From assembly GCA_013398015.1 (NCBI GenBank), contig VZRR01011618.1, positions 248,001-312,000 on the forward strand: DNA of 64,000 bases, given 5' to 3'. Positions 10,744-32,580 of this stretch are shown here, piece after piece; the first letter of the stretch is position 1; every line of letters begins with the position of its first letter. A program made the position numbers and the translations under genes. The notes beneath the pieces were generated by a model that was given only the letters and a program-made list of their open reading frames with translations, was not told the DNA's origin and made no database searches. Source of the DNA: Oreocharis arfaki. Taxonomy: Eukaryota > Chordata > Aves > Passeriformes > Paramythiidae.

Positions 10744-13628
10744 CTGAAACATGCCCATAGCACAACAACTCAGTTATCTACAGTCATAACCAGGAGGAGC
10801 ACATTCAGTAAAAGTCTATGACCAATGACATTTCAAATCTACCCTTCTTGTACTATGGGGGTAACTGGGGATAAAACAGGCCCTAGACAGAAATATCTAG
10901 GTGTTTTTCTTACCCTTAGAGATCTTTACTGTTTGGAACACAATTTATTTGGTTTAAGGCTGAAAAATCATTCTTCTCTTCTAATGAATAATGTGAGGAA
11001 GCACAAAAGGTTGAATCAAGGCAGGGGTCAGTCCAGCCGCAGTGGATCATTCAGGAAACAATCCCTATTCTAGAATGTGTTTAAATCCTACTGAAGTCAA
11101 AGGACTTAACACATACTTCAAGAAAAGCACATGCTTAAATACTTTCCTGAAACAAAGTCTGAAGCTGGAAGTAATTCCCTTCAGCTGCATTTTAGTTGCT
11201 CCCTATACTGCTTTTTTAAAGGCTGATGGAAACCAACAGACATTAAATCAGTGTGACAATCTAGATGGATGCAGGTACTCTACTGCACAGGGCTCGCACA
11301 CGTATCTTCAGTCTTGGTAGAATAATGGAACAGTGGAAATGAGGTAAATAAACCAACACAGCCTGGAATTACACAGTTGCCTCAGACAAGGCTGAGTCCT
11401 TTTTGTTGCAGATCCTGAGAATACTCTCAGTGGCCTGCGCAGACACTGCAAAAGTTTTCCAGGACATTTGGAACTTTCCTCTTCATTCCTGGAGGGCTCT
11501 TCCTACAGACTGCACTGCCGAGACAATCCAGTCAGTTACTGCCGGCATCCAAGCAGCCATGTCCACCCTTTTCTTGCTCACTCCTGCAGCTTTCATACGA
11601 ACACAGTTATAATTCGGGTACACCACGTGATTAAGAGCATAGTCTGGAGGAGACTCCAGAATAACCCACCAATCATCCCCACTATCACATGCCATTTTTA
11701 TGTAACTCTGATCAAGGGCACATCAAAGTCCACTTTAAAACCAGTGACTTAAGGTGAGCTGATAACTGCTCCTGCTGCCAGGCTCATGCACTATGTGTTA
11801 TGCAAGGACCTTAGGCACTGGGCAATCTGAAATCATCTTCTTGCTTGGATGCAAACCAGCATTCACCCTCAAACACTCAGTGGAGAGCAAGTGCTCCATG
11901 TGTTATTTAGGCATAGAAAAGCATTTCCATTTCACTTCTTGAAAACCTTGATATTCTATTGGACTTTGGTGATTTAAAGAAGGAAAGTAAATGGACTGCC
12001 CAGGATCCACATCTTTCCAGAAAGAATTGTCCCTGCAGATGAAAATATCATCTTTCTGTTAGGGTGATGAGAGAAATGAATATAAAATGGGCTGTCAATG
12101 AAGTCAGAGAGAAACTGGGCTATTTGAAATCCAGGGCTTCACCACTTATAGCAAGAACATAATATACTTGGGGAAGACAGGCATGAAAAAGTTTGGCTGG
12201 ATGTGACTCTCTCTCTGCTCTTTAAGCTGCTTTTTCTAGATGCTCAGAGAATTCAGGATCCAGTAAATTATTCACTCCACTGTCAGGCAGTCAGGGAGCA
12301 GACCCTCAAGGACTGTAGATCAGCCGCACAGCCCAAGAGAAGGTGACAGGCTTGCAGCATGAGCTCGTGAGCATTCAGAGACTGAGCGATCTTTGCCTTA
12401 CACATTTGCTGAACAGACACAAGCAATGAATGAACTAGTGGGCACTGCAGTGTGCTTGTCTGAGACTTGGAAACGGGAAGAGAGACCGAATTGATAGATT
12501 ACTGGCTATGCATACTTTGGCCAGCACATTTCACTGTCTAAAGCTCTAATGAATCCACTAACAGTTTCCATTTCTCACACTCCTCCATCAGCAGTAATTC
12601 ATTTTGATCTTGAATGCATCAGGGACTGTAAATCTGTTTGAAACTCTTCACAGTGAAATACATTAATTATAAGGAAGGAATTAATCCTAAACGGTCCTAA
12701 AAATACATTAAACAAATGATACCAAGGAGTGGCCCAAGGATCATCTATGGCCTCCAAGTTAAGGAAAAGTACACTCTTTCCCTCATGACATATCTAGTTG
12801 TGTTAAAAATCTTCCCATGTCTGGCTCTCTAATTGAGGGCCTAACTGTGTGATAATAACAATTGAAAATGTTATGGCAATCACTGCTGCCTTTTGTGTAA
12901 AACCACAGGTTCCTGCAGTGTCCCTGCTAACACCAACTGCCTGGCTGCAGTAAATAACATCAGGCAAGGCTGCTCGAGTAGCCACACTGTGACACTAATT
13001 CTCACTGACTACAGTATAAAGGGCACCTGCTTGTGCAAAGGATGAATAATCCCACCATGCCAGCAGCCAACTGGAATGTGCTTTGCAATTCATGAACACC
13101 TGGAATGAAGTAGAGTTGTGCTAGCATATAATGGGTTCCTGCTATAATTATCTGTTTTGCAGGTGGATTTAAGAGAAATCCCTTTGATTCTTGGCAGCTT
13201 TTTTGGCATGGTGGTATTTAACTAATAGTGAAAACATTGGCCAGAACTGCTCACAAAGTAGCAATTAATTAATTGCAAGCAGTTCTCAAGGAAAAGCAGA
13301 TTTATATTCCTGAAAACTAAGTATCATAAGACCTTGAAACACAAGTGGTGGGATTTCAAAAATTATTCTTGTTCGAAAGGGGAAAATTGAAAAAAACACC
13401 AACAAAAATAACGACTTCAAGAATTGCATTGCTACACTGAAAACTTTCATCTTAAAGTTATTACGAACTGCTTGCTACTCTCTTTTTGTCATTTTTTGAG
13501 GGGGCAGGATTATGTTTTGTTTGGTTTGCATTAGGGGGGTTTTTTGTGTTACAATACTTGTCAAAGAAAGAATTTTAGTGATTCATGCTTGGTTTGCAAT
13601 GGCCCAGAAATGACACTGTCCAGCTCAC
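10744..13628 (-). other. KALRN: KALRN intron 7-8 (2.9 kb)
   Basis: Phase 0 intron. It carries a perfect 16-bp palindrome at 13261-13276 within a high-complexity stretch (about 12.95 to 13.29 kb) that resembles conserved non-coding sequence. Otherwise it is ordinary intron without recognisable genes or mobile elements. Confidence 0.85.
13261..13276. repeat. 16-bp perfect palindrome with homeodomain-type cores
   Basis: GCAATTAATTAATTGC is identical to its reverse complement. It contains overlapping TAAT/ATTA cores that homeodomain proteins can bind as dimers. Binding is inference only. Confidence 0.6.
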
Positions 13629-13820
13629 CTGCTCAGAGGTTTTATAAAAGGCCACCGAGGCATTGACGAGTTTGAGCCTGTCCTCCATCTTCAGCATCAG
13701 CTGCTGCCAGTGCAGGGCCACCTTCTCGGCACATTCTCTGATGGCATCGGCATCATAATGCCCAGCCTGCAGCAACACTTCGGCCTTCTGCTGCACCTGC
13801 AGGGCACTCTGGTGTGTCTT
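13629..13820 (-). CDS. KALRN: KALRN window exon 7: spectrin repeat 7, main part
   Basis: 192 bp, 64 codons, phase 0 both ends. The translation runs from KTHQSALQVQQKAEVLLQAG through HYDADAIRECAEKVALHW to LVNASVAFYKTSEQ and appears identical to human kalirin as I remember it. It forms helices B and C of spectrin repeat 7 and leads into repeat 8. The acceptor is cacttccttacag; the donor is CAG/GTGAGCTG. The exon is strikingly GC-richer than its AT-rich flanks. Its length is the same as window exon 1, which occupies the equivalent place in repeat 4 and ends with a similar SVxFxxxTxE motif, a trace of repeat duplication. Confidence 0.97.
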
Positions 13821-22487
<8,667 letters not shown>

Positions 22488-22654
22488 CTGTTTGACCTCA
22501 GCCTGGAGGTGCCGGAGCTGTAGGCACTGCTCTAACCTCTTGTGAGTTTGGTCAGCGTTAAGCTCCAGCTCGTGCTGTTTCTCATGAAGGAATTCCAGCA
22601 GTTCTTGAACCTGTGTTGCAAGATCAATGTCTTTTTCACAGATCAGCTCAATGC
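22488..22654 (-). CDS. KALRN: KALRN window exon 5: spectrin repeat 6, second part
   Basis: 167 bp, phase 1 in, phase 0 out. With the split Gly it encodes 56 residues, from GIELICEKDIDLATQVQELL through EKQHELELNADQTHKRLE to RHLQAEVKQ. It completes spectrin repeat 6; the LEQCLQLRHLQAEVKQ segment is the long helix connecting to repeat 7. Asp replaces the Glu I recall in human (ELNAEQ), a conservative change. The acceptor is ctgcatgttacag with a good upstream pyrimidine run, and the donor is CAG/GTGAGAG. Confidence 0.96.
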
Positions 22655-24369
22655 CTGTAACATGCAGAGAGAGAGATCATTGCACTTACTTGAAATTTCA
22701 ATTTTGCAGAACCATAAACTTCAAAACTTTTTGCCACCTAACACATTAATTTGCAAGTCTCTGAATAATTGTTTTTCACTTAACTTTCTCACATGTAATA
22801 TTTGGCTTTCCCAGCTGCCTACTCTTCATCACTACATTTTTCTACAAAATACTGTTTCTCTGGCTATCATTGCTCATCTGACTCATAAGCATCTGGCCAG
22901 TAGGACATGACTTAAGCACAGCCTGGCTCAAAAACTTGCATGAACATCAAATTTTTAAAAAGGCAGAAAAGATCTCCCTGATTTAGGGTAATCCATAGAC
23001 TTATACTTTAGAAATGCATGTTGAAAAAAAAACCTAGAAGAGGAAAGAAGAAGAAAATAGAAAAGTGAAATACAGGAAGTAAACTCTAGGCACCAGATCT
23101 ACAGTAGAGCTACAAGTGCAGGGAACTCCATAGTGAAAACTTTTTTCCATCTGGATGCTTTTAGAGGATCATTAACAATGAATTAGTTTAACTCAGAATT
23201 TAGTTCTTTCAGAATTATTCCATAGACTGACTTTTGTCCAATCCTCACACCCCACAGAGAAAGAGTGCCTTAGTACCACATGCCCCTCCCTTGCACCCTA
23301 CATGAACTTGATAAACCCCTCAAAAGGCCTGGTCTGATTTCATGGTCCTGACTTGATCAGTAGATTGAAATAGAGACTTCCTGAAGTCCTTCCTACCTCC
23401 TGAATGTTTTTCTGACACTGTGAGCCTTGTGTGTAGTGGTTACACGAAATACAGTGCAGAGCTTCACACCTTCCTTCAGGGTGACACCGGTGCGATTGCG
23501 ATGCTGAGTTCGCTACCAGTGAGACAGGGAAGGTTTGGCCTGGAGGAAATGTGATGTCAGCCCATGTTACTGCAGCCCCTGGGACTGCAAACTAATAAAG
23601 ACCCGACTCTTCTCTTATTAAGGTCTACTGGAATTTTGCCATTGGCCTTGAAGCAGGAAGGATAAGGAACCTAATATAAAAATAATGTGATTGCAGTAAT
23701 GCTGAGAAAACACTGCACTTTCCTCCAAAGCCATTTGTTTTCATGGAATAATACAGCATTAAAAAAGAAATGTGTTAATTAGAAGCTGCTGAAAAAAGAC
23801 TTGGACACTGTTTTAAAAAACCATTTAGAAAGTTGTCTTTACCACCTCCTTTATCCTCCTCAGAGACTCATGACTTTCATTCAACGGTATCTACACAGGA
23901 CAGCGCACAAAATAAATATGACCTTGGTACTAACCCTATCCCTTTTTCCTGGTTTCTGGTTTTATCAGAAAAAGCACATGGGAATGCAAATGATTGGCTT
24001 ATTCCCTTCCCCAGCCAAAACAAAACAGTTCCTTCATTACCAAATAAAGTGGAATGGCCCCTGGCTCCCATTTAAAACTGGAAATTTAATATATGTTTCT
24101 ATTCTTGGGAGTGAAGTTCCTTTCAATTGCCAGACACCAGGCATTGTTGCTGCAATTAGCCTGCATATGGTTCTGTATCCTGAGGACATGATGGCTTTTT
24201 GTATGCTTGACTTCACCACACCTATTGGATATTAAACGCACAGCTTTCCCTCCTGCACACTCAGCTGGTGCAGTTCTGATCGTGCAAACTCATCAGCAGC
24301 AACCAGGGAACTGCCTGGGATGCTATCCAAGGGCAGTGTGTGCTCCCCATGATGAATGATCTGCCCTTT

Positions 24370-24610
24370 CCTGCTTGTCATATGTCACGCAGATTTATTC
24401 TGCGGTGCCAGCGCATACGGTGAGAGCGCTTTTTCTTCTCAAGTATTGGTTGGCAAAATAGAAAGCCTTGTTTCCCGAATAATTTCATACATATTATCTT
24501 TACATTGTGTTTTGACAGCTAGAAAAGCACAGCTGACTTTCTGATAAAACGAACTTGGTTGCCATTTTCGTCTAATGTCTCGAGCGGTGCAGCAGATGTC
24601 AAGTGAATGA
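24370..24610. promoter_or_regulatory. Candidate conserved non-coding element
   Basis: Ten CpGs occur within about 210 bp (24387-24595) in a high-complexity stretch, in contrast to CpG-poor flanks. It includes E-box-like cores (CAGCTG at 24530, CAGATG near 24593) and a TAAT core (tctaatgtc). Retained CpGs and complexity suggest constraint or low methylation, but this is only inference from one sequence. Confidence 0.2.
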
Positions 24611-24867
24611 TATTGAATTCAAAATGTTTTTTAAAAATCCTACAGGAAAGAGTACTGATCCACACTAACTGGCATCCTACAAAACATACATTAGTGACAC
24701 CTGAACTGTTTGCACTGTGAGACACAATTCAGTCTAGGGAAGGGGTATTGCTTTTTAACCTGCACAAATCTGCTCTGAAACTGCTTTAAACCTGTTTTGG
24801 CTGAAATATTAAGAGCCTGTGATAGCAGAGTTGATCTCCTCTTCTTTGCAATATAAACTACAGTTAT

Positions 24868-24913
24868 AATTAACTATAAAGGACATCACAAATTAACTAT
24901 AAAGGACACCACA
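24868..24913. repeat. 23-bp tandem duplication
   Basis: The unit aattaactataaaggacaYcaca occurs twice back to back (24868-24890 and 24891-24913) with one T/C difference. It is a recent local duplication in intron 4-5. Confidence 0.9.
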
Positions 24914-27900
24914 AACCAAATGAAATAGATTTCTGCTTCACTTTTAAGCAATGCAACACTCGGAAAAGAGGTGAGCAATGTCAGCTTGATGACCAGGAAG
25001 CAAAAGGACTTTGAATTTTACACATATCAGGTAGGGACTGAATAGACGTCCCCAACTTCAGCTCTACAGTGTATTTTAGGTTTGACTTAAAAGCAATTTG
25101 TCTAAGACAGAAAACGGGAGCTCTGTAAACCAGAAGAGACTCCCAACTGGGGGCTCATTATGACAATGATACTGACAACGCAAATGGACTTTAATAATCA
25201 AATAAATTTGCACAATCAATTAACCAGCTATTAGAGTGTAAATGCTTTTAAAGTCTAGAATCAGACTAACTAAGGTGCATATGCTAATAAATTACCTGAG
25301 CACATCATCACCACAGCTTGGGCCCAAGTGCTAAATCACTCCTGAATAATTATCCTAAACTTTCCATGGGAAATGGATTTCTCAGAAATGTCCAAGTTGT
25401 CACTTTCGGAAACACCAGGCCCCTTCAACACATTGAGTTAGGCACCCAAAAAAGTCAATAACCATTTCTGAGAGTATTTACCCACATATTTAGCTTTGCT
25501 ATAAGCAGTAGAGCTATAATCAAACAGGAAAAAAAGCAGACAGGTTCCTCGAAATAAAAAGTGCTGGATCATTAAAAACTCCAGCCTTGTTGAGAATACT
25601 GTTACAGTATTCCGTACATGTGAAAGTTTCCTGATTGACACAGATTTTAGTGACAATTTGCAAGTACTGCAAAATTTCAGGAAACGCCACCTGACTTCGA
25701 GATCTTACCTTTTCCCTAACAAAACCAAAAATTTCTTCCAAAAAAAATTATTCTGATGGTGGAAACAATCTAATCCAGGCTCACTGACACGTGCTGGAGT
25801 AGTGGAAGGAAGCACAGGGACATAACCCTGCGCTGGATGGAACTTTGGAAACACTGGACTTGCAGAGATGCCTGATTGCATGGATGCCCTCAATATCCAC
25901 AGTCTGAGCTGGTGCATCACAGAGCCACTGGATTTATTGTACGAACATAAGAATGTTCACAGGGATTTCCAGACACCCCACAGCCTAGTTAGGGTCAGTG
26001 CTCCAAGTCTGCATCAGACATGCAAAAATTGTGGGTGAATGTCTAAAACCTTCTTTTTCTACATCCGCAAGACTTCCAGGTGAAGAAGATTTCATAAATG
26101 GAAAAACCTGGATGTAATTTTATCTGATGGATTTGCTGGCTTAAAGACCTCCAAGCCAAACGACAGAGTGATCAAAATCAAGTCCGTTTCCTGTGTGGCA
26201 TGTTGAAATGAATAAAGCTCAAAGAGAGTTATAGGGAAGGGAAGAAACTTGGTCAATTAAAGGTGGCTGGTTAGGTAGAATGGCCCTGAAAAATCACATT
26301 TTTTCTGGCTTTATCTTCTGCGGGTACAGCTGAGTTTTGATTGTAGCAGTGGTGACAGTGTACAATAGGAAGCAGGAATAGCATCTGACTTCCCAGAACC
26401 CCTGCAAGTTCTCAGCTCTGGCAGTTAAGAATAATCATCCCCTACCCTATGTACTGAATGGCTGTGATAAAGGATTCAGGAAGAGCGAGTAAAATTAAAT
26501 TACTTTTTTATGAAGTATAACTGTTCTTTATTGAAGTAAGAAGCAGTAGGCTCCCAAGTGCTATCTTTCTCCCTTATTTTTCCATTCTCCCAGCATCTAG
26601 CATTCCATACATAGCAGACATGGCCATTGCCTTTGATTAACTGCAGTTACTTTGCATCCCTATGGGACTTCTGCTTCCCTGCTTTTGGGAGTAGTGGATT
26701 TTTATTGGGTAGGCTTCATAGAAAGTGATCTTAGATAATCCTACAAAAACATTTTAGAAGTCGATTCATTGAGTTGCTAACCTTTTGTTAGCAATCCAAA
26801 AGAAGTTGTTTCCAACTTCTTGACAAACACAGAATTTATTTGTTTTTTATTTTCTAAAAATCAGTCACTGAGGCTCCTGACTGTGCTCTGGTCTGGATCA
26901 TATTCTTTACCTCCCATGGATTCCTTCAGGATGAAAAAACAAACAGACAAAAGACCACAAACATCTTAACCAATGTCTTAGGACAAATTTTCTAACTCAG
27001 AAAGCAGAGAGGCTGAAGCACAGGGCCAGGCATCGTGTGGGCAGATCTCAGAAAGGCTCACACACATGGCTCACAGAATGCACCAAATTATCTAGTTCAC
27101 AACATACTCTTGAAGCAGTCCTCAAGCCTCTGCTGAGTGTAGCCTGCCAAATCAGGCTGGATACTGCCAGATTGTTTTGAAGGTAGGTGCCTAGAGGAAC
27201 AATGCTTGCCAAAGAATAAAACCATAAAATCCTTTTTATTTCAAATGAGGGAAAGAACATGAATTGCTCTTGCTTTGCATTCTTTCCAAACATTTTAGAA
27301 GGTTAAAGCACTACACAGGAGTCACTTCTAGGCTTTATGCAGTGATTAATCTGAATTATGATATTCCTTTTCCAGATGCAAAATGCAAGGATAAAAAAAT
27401 CCTGACTCTTAGAATGTATTAGAAATAGGATCTTATGCTGAGAACCACAGTAAAATCAGAAGACTCCATATCAAAATGAATCAAGACTTTCATTTAAGAG
27501 CACATCTCAAAGGGCTTTTTTACACCCAAGCTGCTACCTTTAACTTTTAAGTGCACTCTGAAAAGGAGAATTCCAGTATGGTTTATCACACTTTCTTTTT
27601 ACACAAAATAATTCAAAGTAGAACTGGCTGGAAACAAGAGTTCCATTTCATGACTGGTTTCAAGGGTCTCATATTTGAATTCTTTCCCAGAGGACTCTTG
27701 GATAACTAGAATGTCTCTCCCCTTACTCTCCCCCTCTCTTTCCCTCGGGCATGTCTGCATCCTGAAATGGGGAACAGGGAAAAGGTATTTGAGTCTGCAG
27801 AGACTGAAGCCAGCCCATCTGGTCAGTGTGACTCTCACTAAAATCTATTTGCAGTAAGAATAACAAGCTTAGGAGTCTAGAATGACTAGACTGCATCCAG

Positions 27901-28329
27901 ACCTGAGGTCTGACAGCCCATCTCAAGGATCTGCAGCTCATGACTCTGCAGTGCTTGTTTCTGAGCTGGAGCAAGGACAAGGAGCTTGTCTTGCCCTACC
28001 CTCTCCATCCAATTTGGAGTCTATCACAAACTCCATCCTGCAGCTGTGAAACTTTCTGAATGAAACTTGAAAGTCAGCTTCATTTCCTCAATGAGTTTCA
28101 GTCTCAAAGAAACAGCAGGTTTTTAAATAAAATCCTCAATCAAAATTCTCAAAACCTGTGGAATAGTTCTGGTAGTGGAGAAACAGGTATTGCCCATATT
28201 TATGTTAAAAGCTTATTTATTTGATATGTATTGTGGTATTTTTAAATGATTTTGGGGTCTTGGGCTTTTTCTTGTTTTGCTTTTTCTTTTTTTCTCCATG
28301 TGAAATAGAGATCAAATTGCTCTGCTCAC

Positions 28330-28525
28330 CTGAAGCCTGGACCTCCATGATGTATTGGTGCAAGTCTTGCCCTTGCTGGATGACTTCAAAGGTCATGTTG
28401 TTCATGGCCAGCTTCCGCTCAGTGTGACGCTGCAATCGCTGCTCAGCCAGAGTGAGATCCTCAGTATTGAAATCGTTCATTTGCCTCAGCAGATCCTCAT
28501 TCCAGGCATCCAACTCTGCTGTAAC
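28330..28525 (-). CDS. KALRN: KALRN window exon 4: spectrin repeat 6, first part
   Basis: 196 bp, phase 0 in, phase 1 out (65 codons plus 1 nt). The translation starts VTAELDAWNEDLLRQMNDFN, continues with LAEQRLQRHTERKLAMNN and ends QYIMEVQAS followed by a split Gly. It appears identical to human kalirin as I remember it. The DAWNEDL motif opens helix A of spectrin repeat 6. The acceptor is cttctgcccatgaag, less typical because it ends AAG, but it is the only one consistent with the protein. The donor is TCAG/GTGAGCAG. Reading past the donor reaches an early stop in the intron. Confidence 0.97.
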
Positions 28526-31500
28526 CTTCATGGGCAGAAGACAGGCACTGTGTTCACTCAGGATCAATGAAATATCTTACTCCCAAACAGTGTTTGGATC
28601 AGAAAATAATTCACATTTTGACTCTGATCCAGAAACCTTCAAACCACAGCGTCAGTACACTCCAGATCCTGCCCACTTAATGCTCGCACTTCACATTTTT
28701 TTTAGGAGAGGATCCATGGAAAGATTATCAGTCCAACAAAAACTGTCACCTTCCCTTTCCCTTACACATCCCAAATGACACTGGAAGAGAATACCCACTA
28801 TATTCTCATTAATGGTAGAATGAATGTTTCTGAATATATTCAAATTAAATGAAAAAACAATGCTTCCAGAATTACAAAACACTCTGCAAACACACAATCC
28901 CAAAATGGCCTGAATGTTTCTAAAACCATTTTGCAACACGCTATATGCTACATATCACAGACGTAATGCACAACACGAAACCATCACGCCCAAGGTTTAG
29001 GTGAATCACCTACAGATCCACAAATGGTACCTGGCTGTAACCAAAGACCTGCCAGTAACTCCTTGCAACATGCAAAACCTTCTTTGCTTTCTCTGCTTCC
29101 TAATTGTGACACACAGGCCGATGATTTTAGCAGTCCAGTATCTTCTGCATTTTACATCTTTCTCCACAGTAGCCAGCTGGTATCAAAGTCCTTCAATTTT
29201 GCCTGGGCAATTAAGGCAAGATCTAGTCTCCACCTAAACAGCCCAGTCTCACCTCAACCTAGGCTCTGCTACTGCAGGCAAAAAAGAGAGAATGTGCTAG
29301 TGACAATGAATGAAGGAAGAGGGACAAGGGAAACGGGTATTAAGACGTACCGTGCAGAATACAAGTCTTAAAATGATTGAAAATTATTAAATAAATGCCT
29401 TAATTCTGATTAATAGATCAATATTAATAGCTAGATTCAGGAGAGCTGAAAGTAGGTATCTACATTCCCACTTGTGCACATTATGATGCAGTGAAAAGTT
29501 CTCTGCTTCTCATTAAAAGTGCTCTTTGGGGCCTGTGTGCAGGGAGATGCTAAGGAACCAAGATTCAAAATTTTCTATTCAGCTTTCTTTTCCAGAAAAT
29601 ACACATTATATGCAACACAGGCTTAGGAAGACAGCCCATATGGACTAGTTCTCAGCCCTTCTCACATCAGAATGGACAGGAGCACACAGTTTTGTACTAG
29701 AAGAAAAAAGTGCAAGTTTTAGGCTCATTTTTGAGAGAAGCGGAAAAGCAGACTTACTCAGTGAAGAACCTGGGACTCAGCTGCAGAGTAGAAGGCAGAG
29801 CACGGATATCCTGAGGGGCTTCTATTTTTCTTCAGCTTGTTCCTTTGCCCATTCCACCCAATTACCTTTAAATAATAGCTATCTCTACACTGTCTTTGGC
29901 CCCATTCCTGATTCCAGCAGCCTCTGATTCATTCATATATCACAGCAGGAGTCCCTGGACTGTGGAGACTTACTGGCAAATTTAACAGTTATGGAAAAAT
30001 GTCCAAAGTTGATGGTAGAGAAGAGTTTTACTAGATACATTTACATTTAGGGACAGATGCTCAGCTAACAGTAATCAGAAGTGAGGTGATCTTGACCTCA
30101 TTTCAAACTACAAACAACAGAATTAATTCAGAGTGAGCATAGGTTCCTACAGTCATGACAGTAACACAAAGTTCAATGTAAAGACCTTTCTGCTCGTTCT
30201 AATGGAAAAGCATGTGACATAAGTGAATCACAAGAACCTTCTCTTGGTAACTTCTCCACTTGGCTGCAGAAGGAACACTGATCAGCGTTGCTTCTATTAT
30301 TAAATCTACAATAATTTCCATTCCAGCACTGGGAAATGGTTCTTCCTGACCATACTGGTTTCTGCCCCTCAGGCCTGAGTGTCCAAGACAGGTCTGCAGC
30401 AGAGAGGCATCTGCAAACACTCAGGAGAAGAGTGGCTCCCAGGAAACCAGGGCAGCTTGTGCTCATGGCAGCAACCAGGCTCCACACACAGAAGAAGCTG
30501 CACCTAAACATCTACCTGTCCCTTGTGGACAACGGAGCTAAAAGGGGCTTTGCTCTGTTATCCACACTCCCCAGACCAAATCAGTGTTCCAGCTAAAGAG
30601 GAAAGGAAGGTACAGGTAGTGAGGATGCAGAACAGTGCAGGATGCAAGGCCAGCCCATGGTGCTCCATGTCACATGGTCAGGGCCAGGAACAGAGGCTCA
30701 GCCTGCACCTGAGCAGCTCTGGACAGCCAGACACGCCCAGCAGTGACAAAGCTGTCAGAATGAGTGCCAGCTCTGCCAGGCCAAGAGCACAGCCAGCAGT
30801 GGAGGGAAGAAGGAAGGAGGGAAGTAGCCTTTGAGTGGGGGCTGATGAAGGACTGACAGCCATCCATGTGCTGGGTCAGGGGAAGAGAGGAAGGAATCAG
30901 GCACAGCAAGAGGTGGAACAACACCAAGTTTCTCAGGCTAAGTGGGTACAGGAAGGCTGGGTACATCGCTCTGAGTAACAAACAGATGGCTAGCAGGGAA
31001 TCTAAAGCACACTAAGGCAAGAAGCAATAGCAGGGTTGTGATAACAACTCAGGTTTCCTGAATCCCAATCTGGTGCCCTATTCCAGCAACCATGCTGTTT
31101 TGCACATCTCATTAAGACATTTCCTCTTCTGTCTGTACAGACAATACCTCAAAATCCCAGCACTTTCTGTACTCCAAATAGGACCATTTGGAAATGGTGC
31201 CAGGGTCTGAATTTATGGGTTTGATTTGGGTATAGGGAAAATGATTTCTTTTTCTTGATGAAGAAAATGTAATTAGGCAGCTCTGTTAACTGCAGCCATA
31301 TATTTTTTAAGTCTAAAAAATGGATGCTTTCACAGATTAGTCAGGCCTTGATATCTCTGATAAAACTTGGGCTGCATCAAACAGAAGTGTCCTGTCCTCT
31401 AAGCTGTGGCAAGACCCAATTGCACTGGGCCTGAGGAATTCTCTCATAAATGAGGGTCACTTGGCCATGAACTTGTTTTATTCCCTTTTGACAAAGAAGA

Positions 31501-32545
31501 ATGGCTGATTAGTTTACCCTGTCCATGTGCTAGTATTCTGGTGGGAAGAACAGGCAGCGCTTCTTATTTTATTCACTTTATTTCTCAGCGTTTGTGGTTC
31601 TAAATAGACCTCAGCAACCTTCACATGCAGTGAGGGAAGGGAAGCCTTGCTGTAATAGAAGACCTGAGCTCTGCTCTGTTCTGCTGTGGCTTGAGAAGGA
31701 AGTTGTACCAAGGCAGAAGGGTCGTGAGAGCAGCCGGAACAGCTGTGCACAGGTCTACACGAGCACAGGCAGCAGCCCTATCCCCTGGTTCCCACACTGT
31801 TCCAAGGAAAGCTGCCTCATGGTCAGCCACACTTCAGCCAAGTCCTTGGAAGGAGGCATCCTCCTTTTTTGTGGGTCATACAAGGTCAGTGGCCAAGAAA
31901 CAGCTCCCTATTACTAAAGGAAAGTCAAACGATCCAGGAGTACTGATGACAGGAAGACATGACAAAGCTGTTGATTCCAATGAGCCTAGAAAGCACATTT
32001 TGTCATTCTTCACCTGAAACAGATGCTGCCATGATAACGGGAGGAGAAGCAATGCTGGCAGTAAACCCTCTCTAGTTTGAAGTGAGATATCTGAGATATC
32101 CTTATCAGAGAAATGGAGGAAGCACGTGAGCAAATGCTGGGTCTGTGTGAGCTCCATGAGACCATCACAGAGCAATTATGGATATACAGATTATGGCAGC
32201 CAGGTCTGTTTTCCATGCAGACACAGTGACCACAGCCTAGACCACGCAGTCTTTAGGCAGCAATCCTCCTAAATCAGCAATTTAATATATCCAAATTCCC
32301 ACTGCTGCAATACTGCTGCATTTGCTGCCTCCTGGATTTATCACGTTGCAACATCAGCAGGAAACGTGACCAAATGGAGAGGGACATGTTCTTCAGTCCT
32401 GGAGAATAACGAGAGGTATAGAGAAGAGGTACACAGGTGAAAAGTAGGAGCAGTAATAATAACAACAGTAGCAACCCAGGCAGCTCATGCCTACATTGCA
32501 GTTTGTTTGTGAATTAGGCCAAAGAGCCTGCCAGAGCTGCAGCAG

Positions 32546-32580
32546 GTACATCTCTAATAATTAGTACATCTCTAATAATT
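32546..32580. repeat. 18-bp tandem duplication
   Basis: The unit gtacatctctaataatta occurs twice in tandem, the second copy at 32564 lacking only its final base match. It is a small local duplication in intron 3-4. Confidence 0.85.

Larger units (their letters stand above)
22655..28329 (-). other. KALRN: KALRN intron 4-5 (5.7 kb)
   Basis: Phase 1 intron in spectrin repeat 6. It contains a 23-bp tandem duplication at 24868-24913, a pyrimidine-rich run near 27713-27745, and a CpG-bearing, high-complexity stretch at about 24370-24610 that could be a conserved regulatory element. The 144-residue plus-strand open frame at 23801-24235 has no recognisable homology. Confidence 0.85.

Noticed and set aside
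23801..24235. 144-residue plus-strand open frame
   Set aside because: No recognisable domain, no start context or splice signals of note, and low-complexity hydrophobic composition. Chance open frame in intron.
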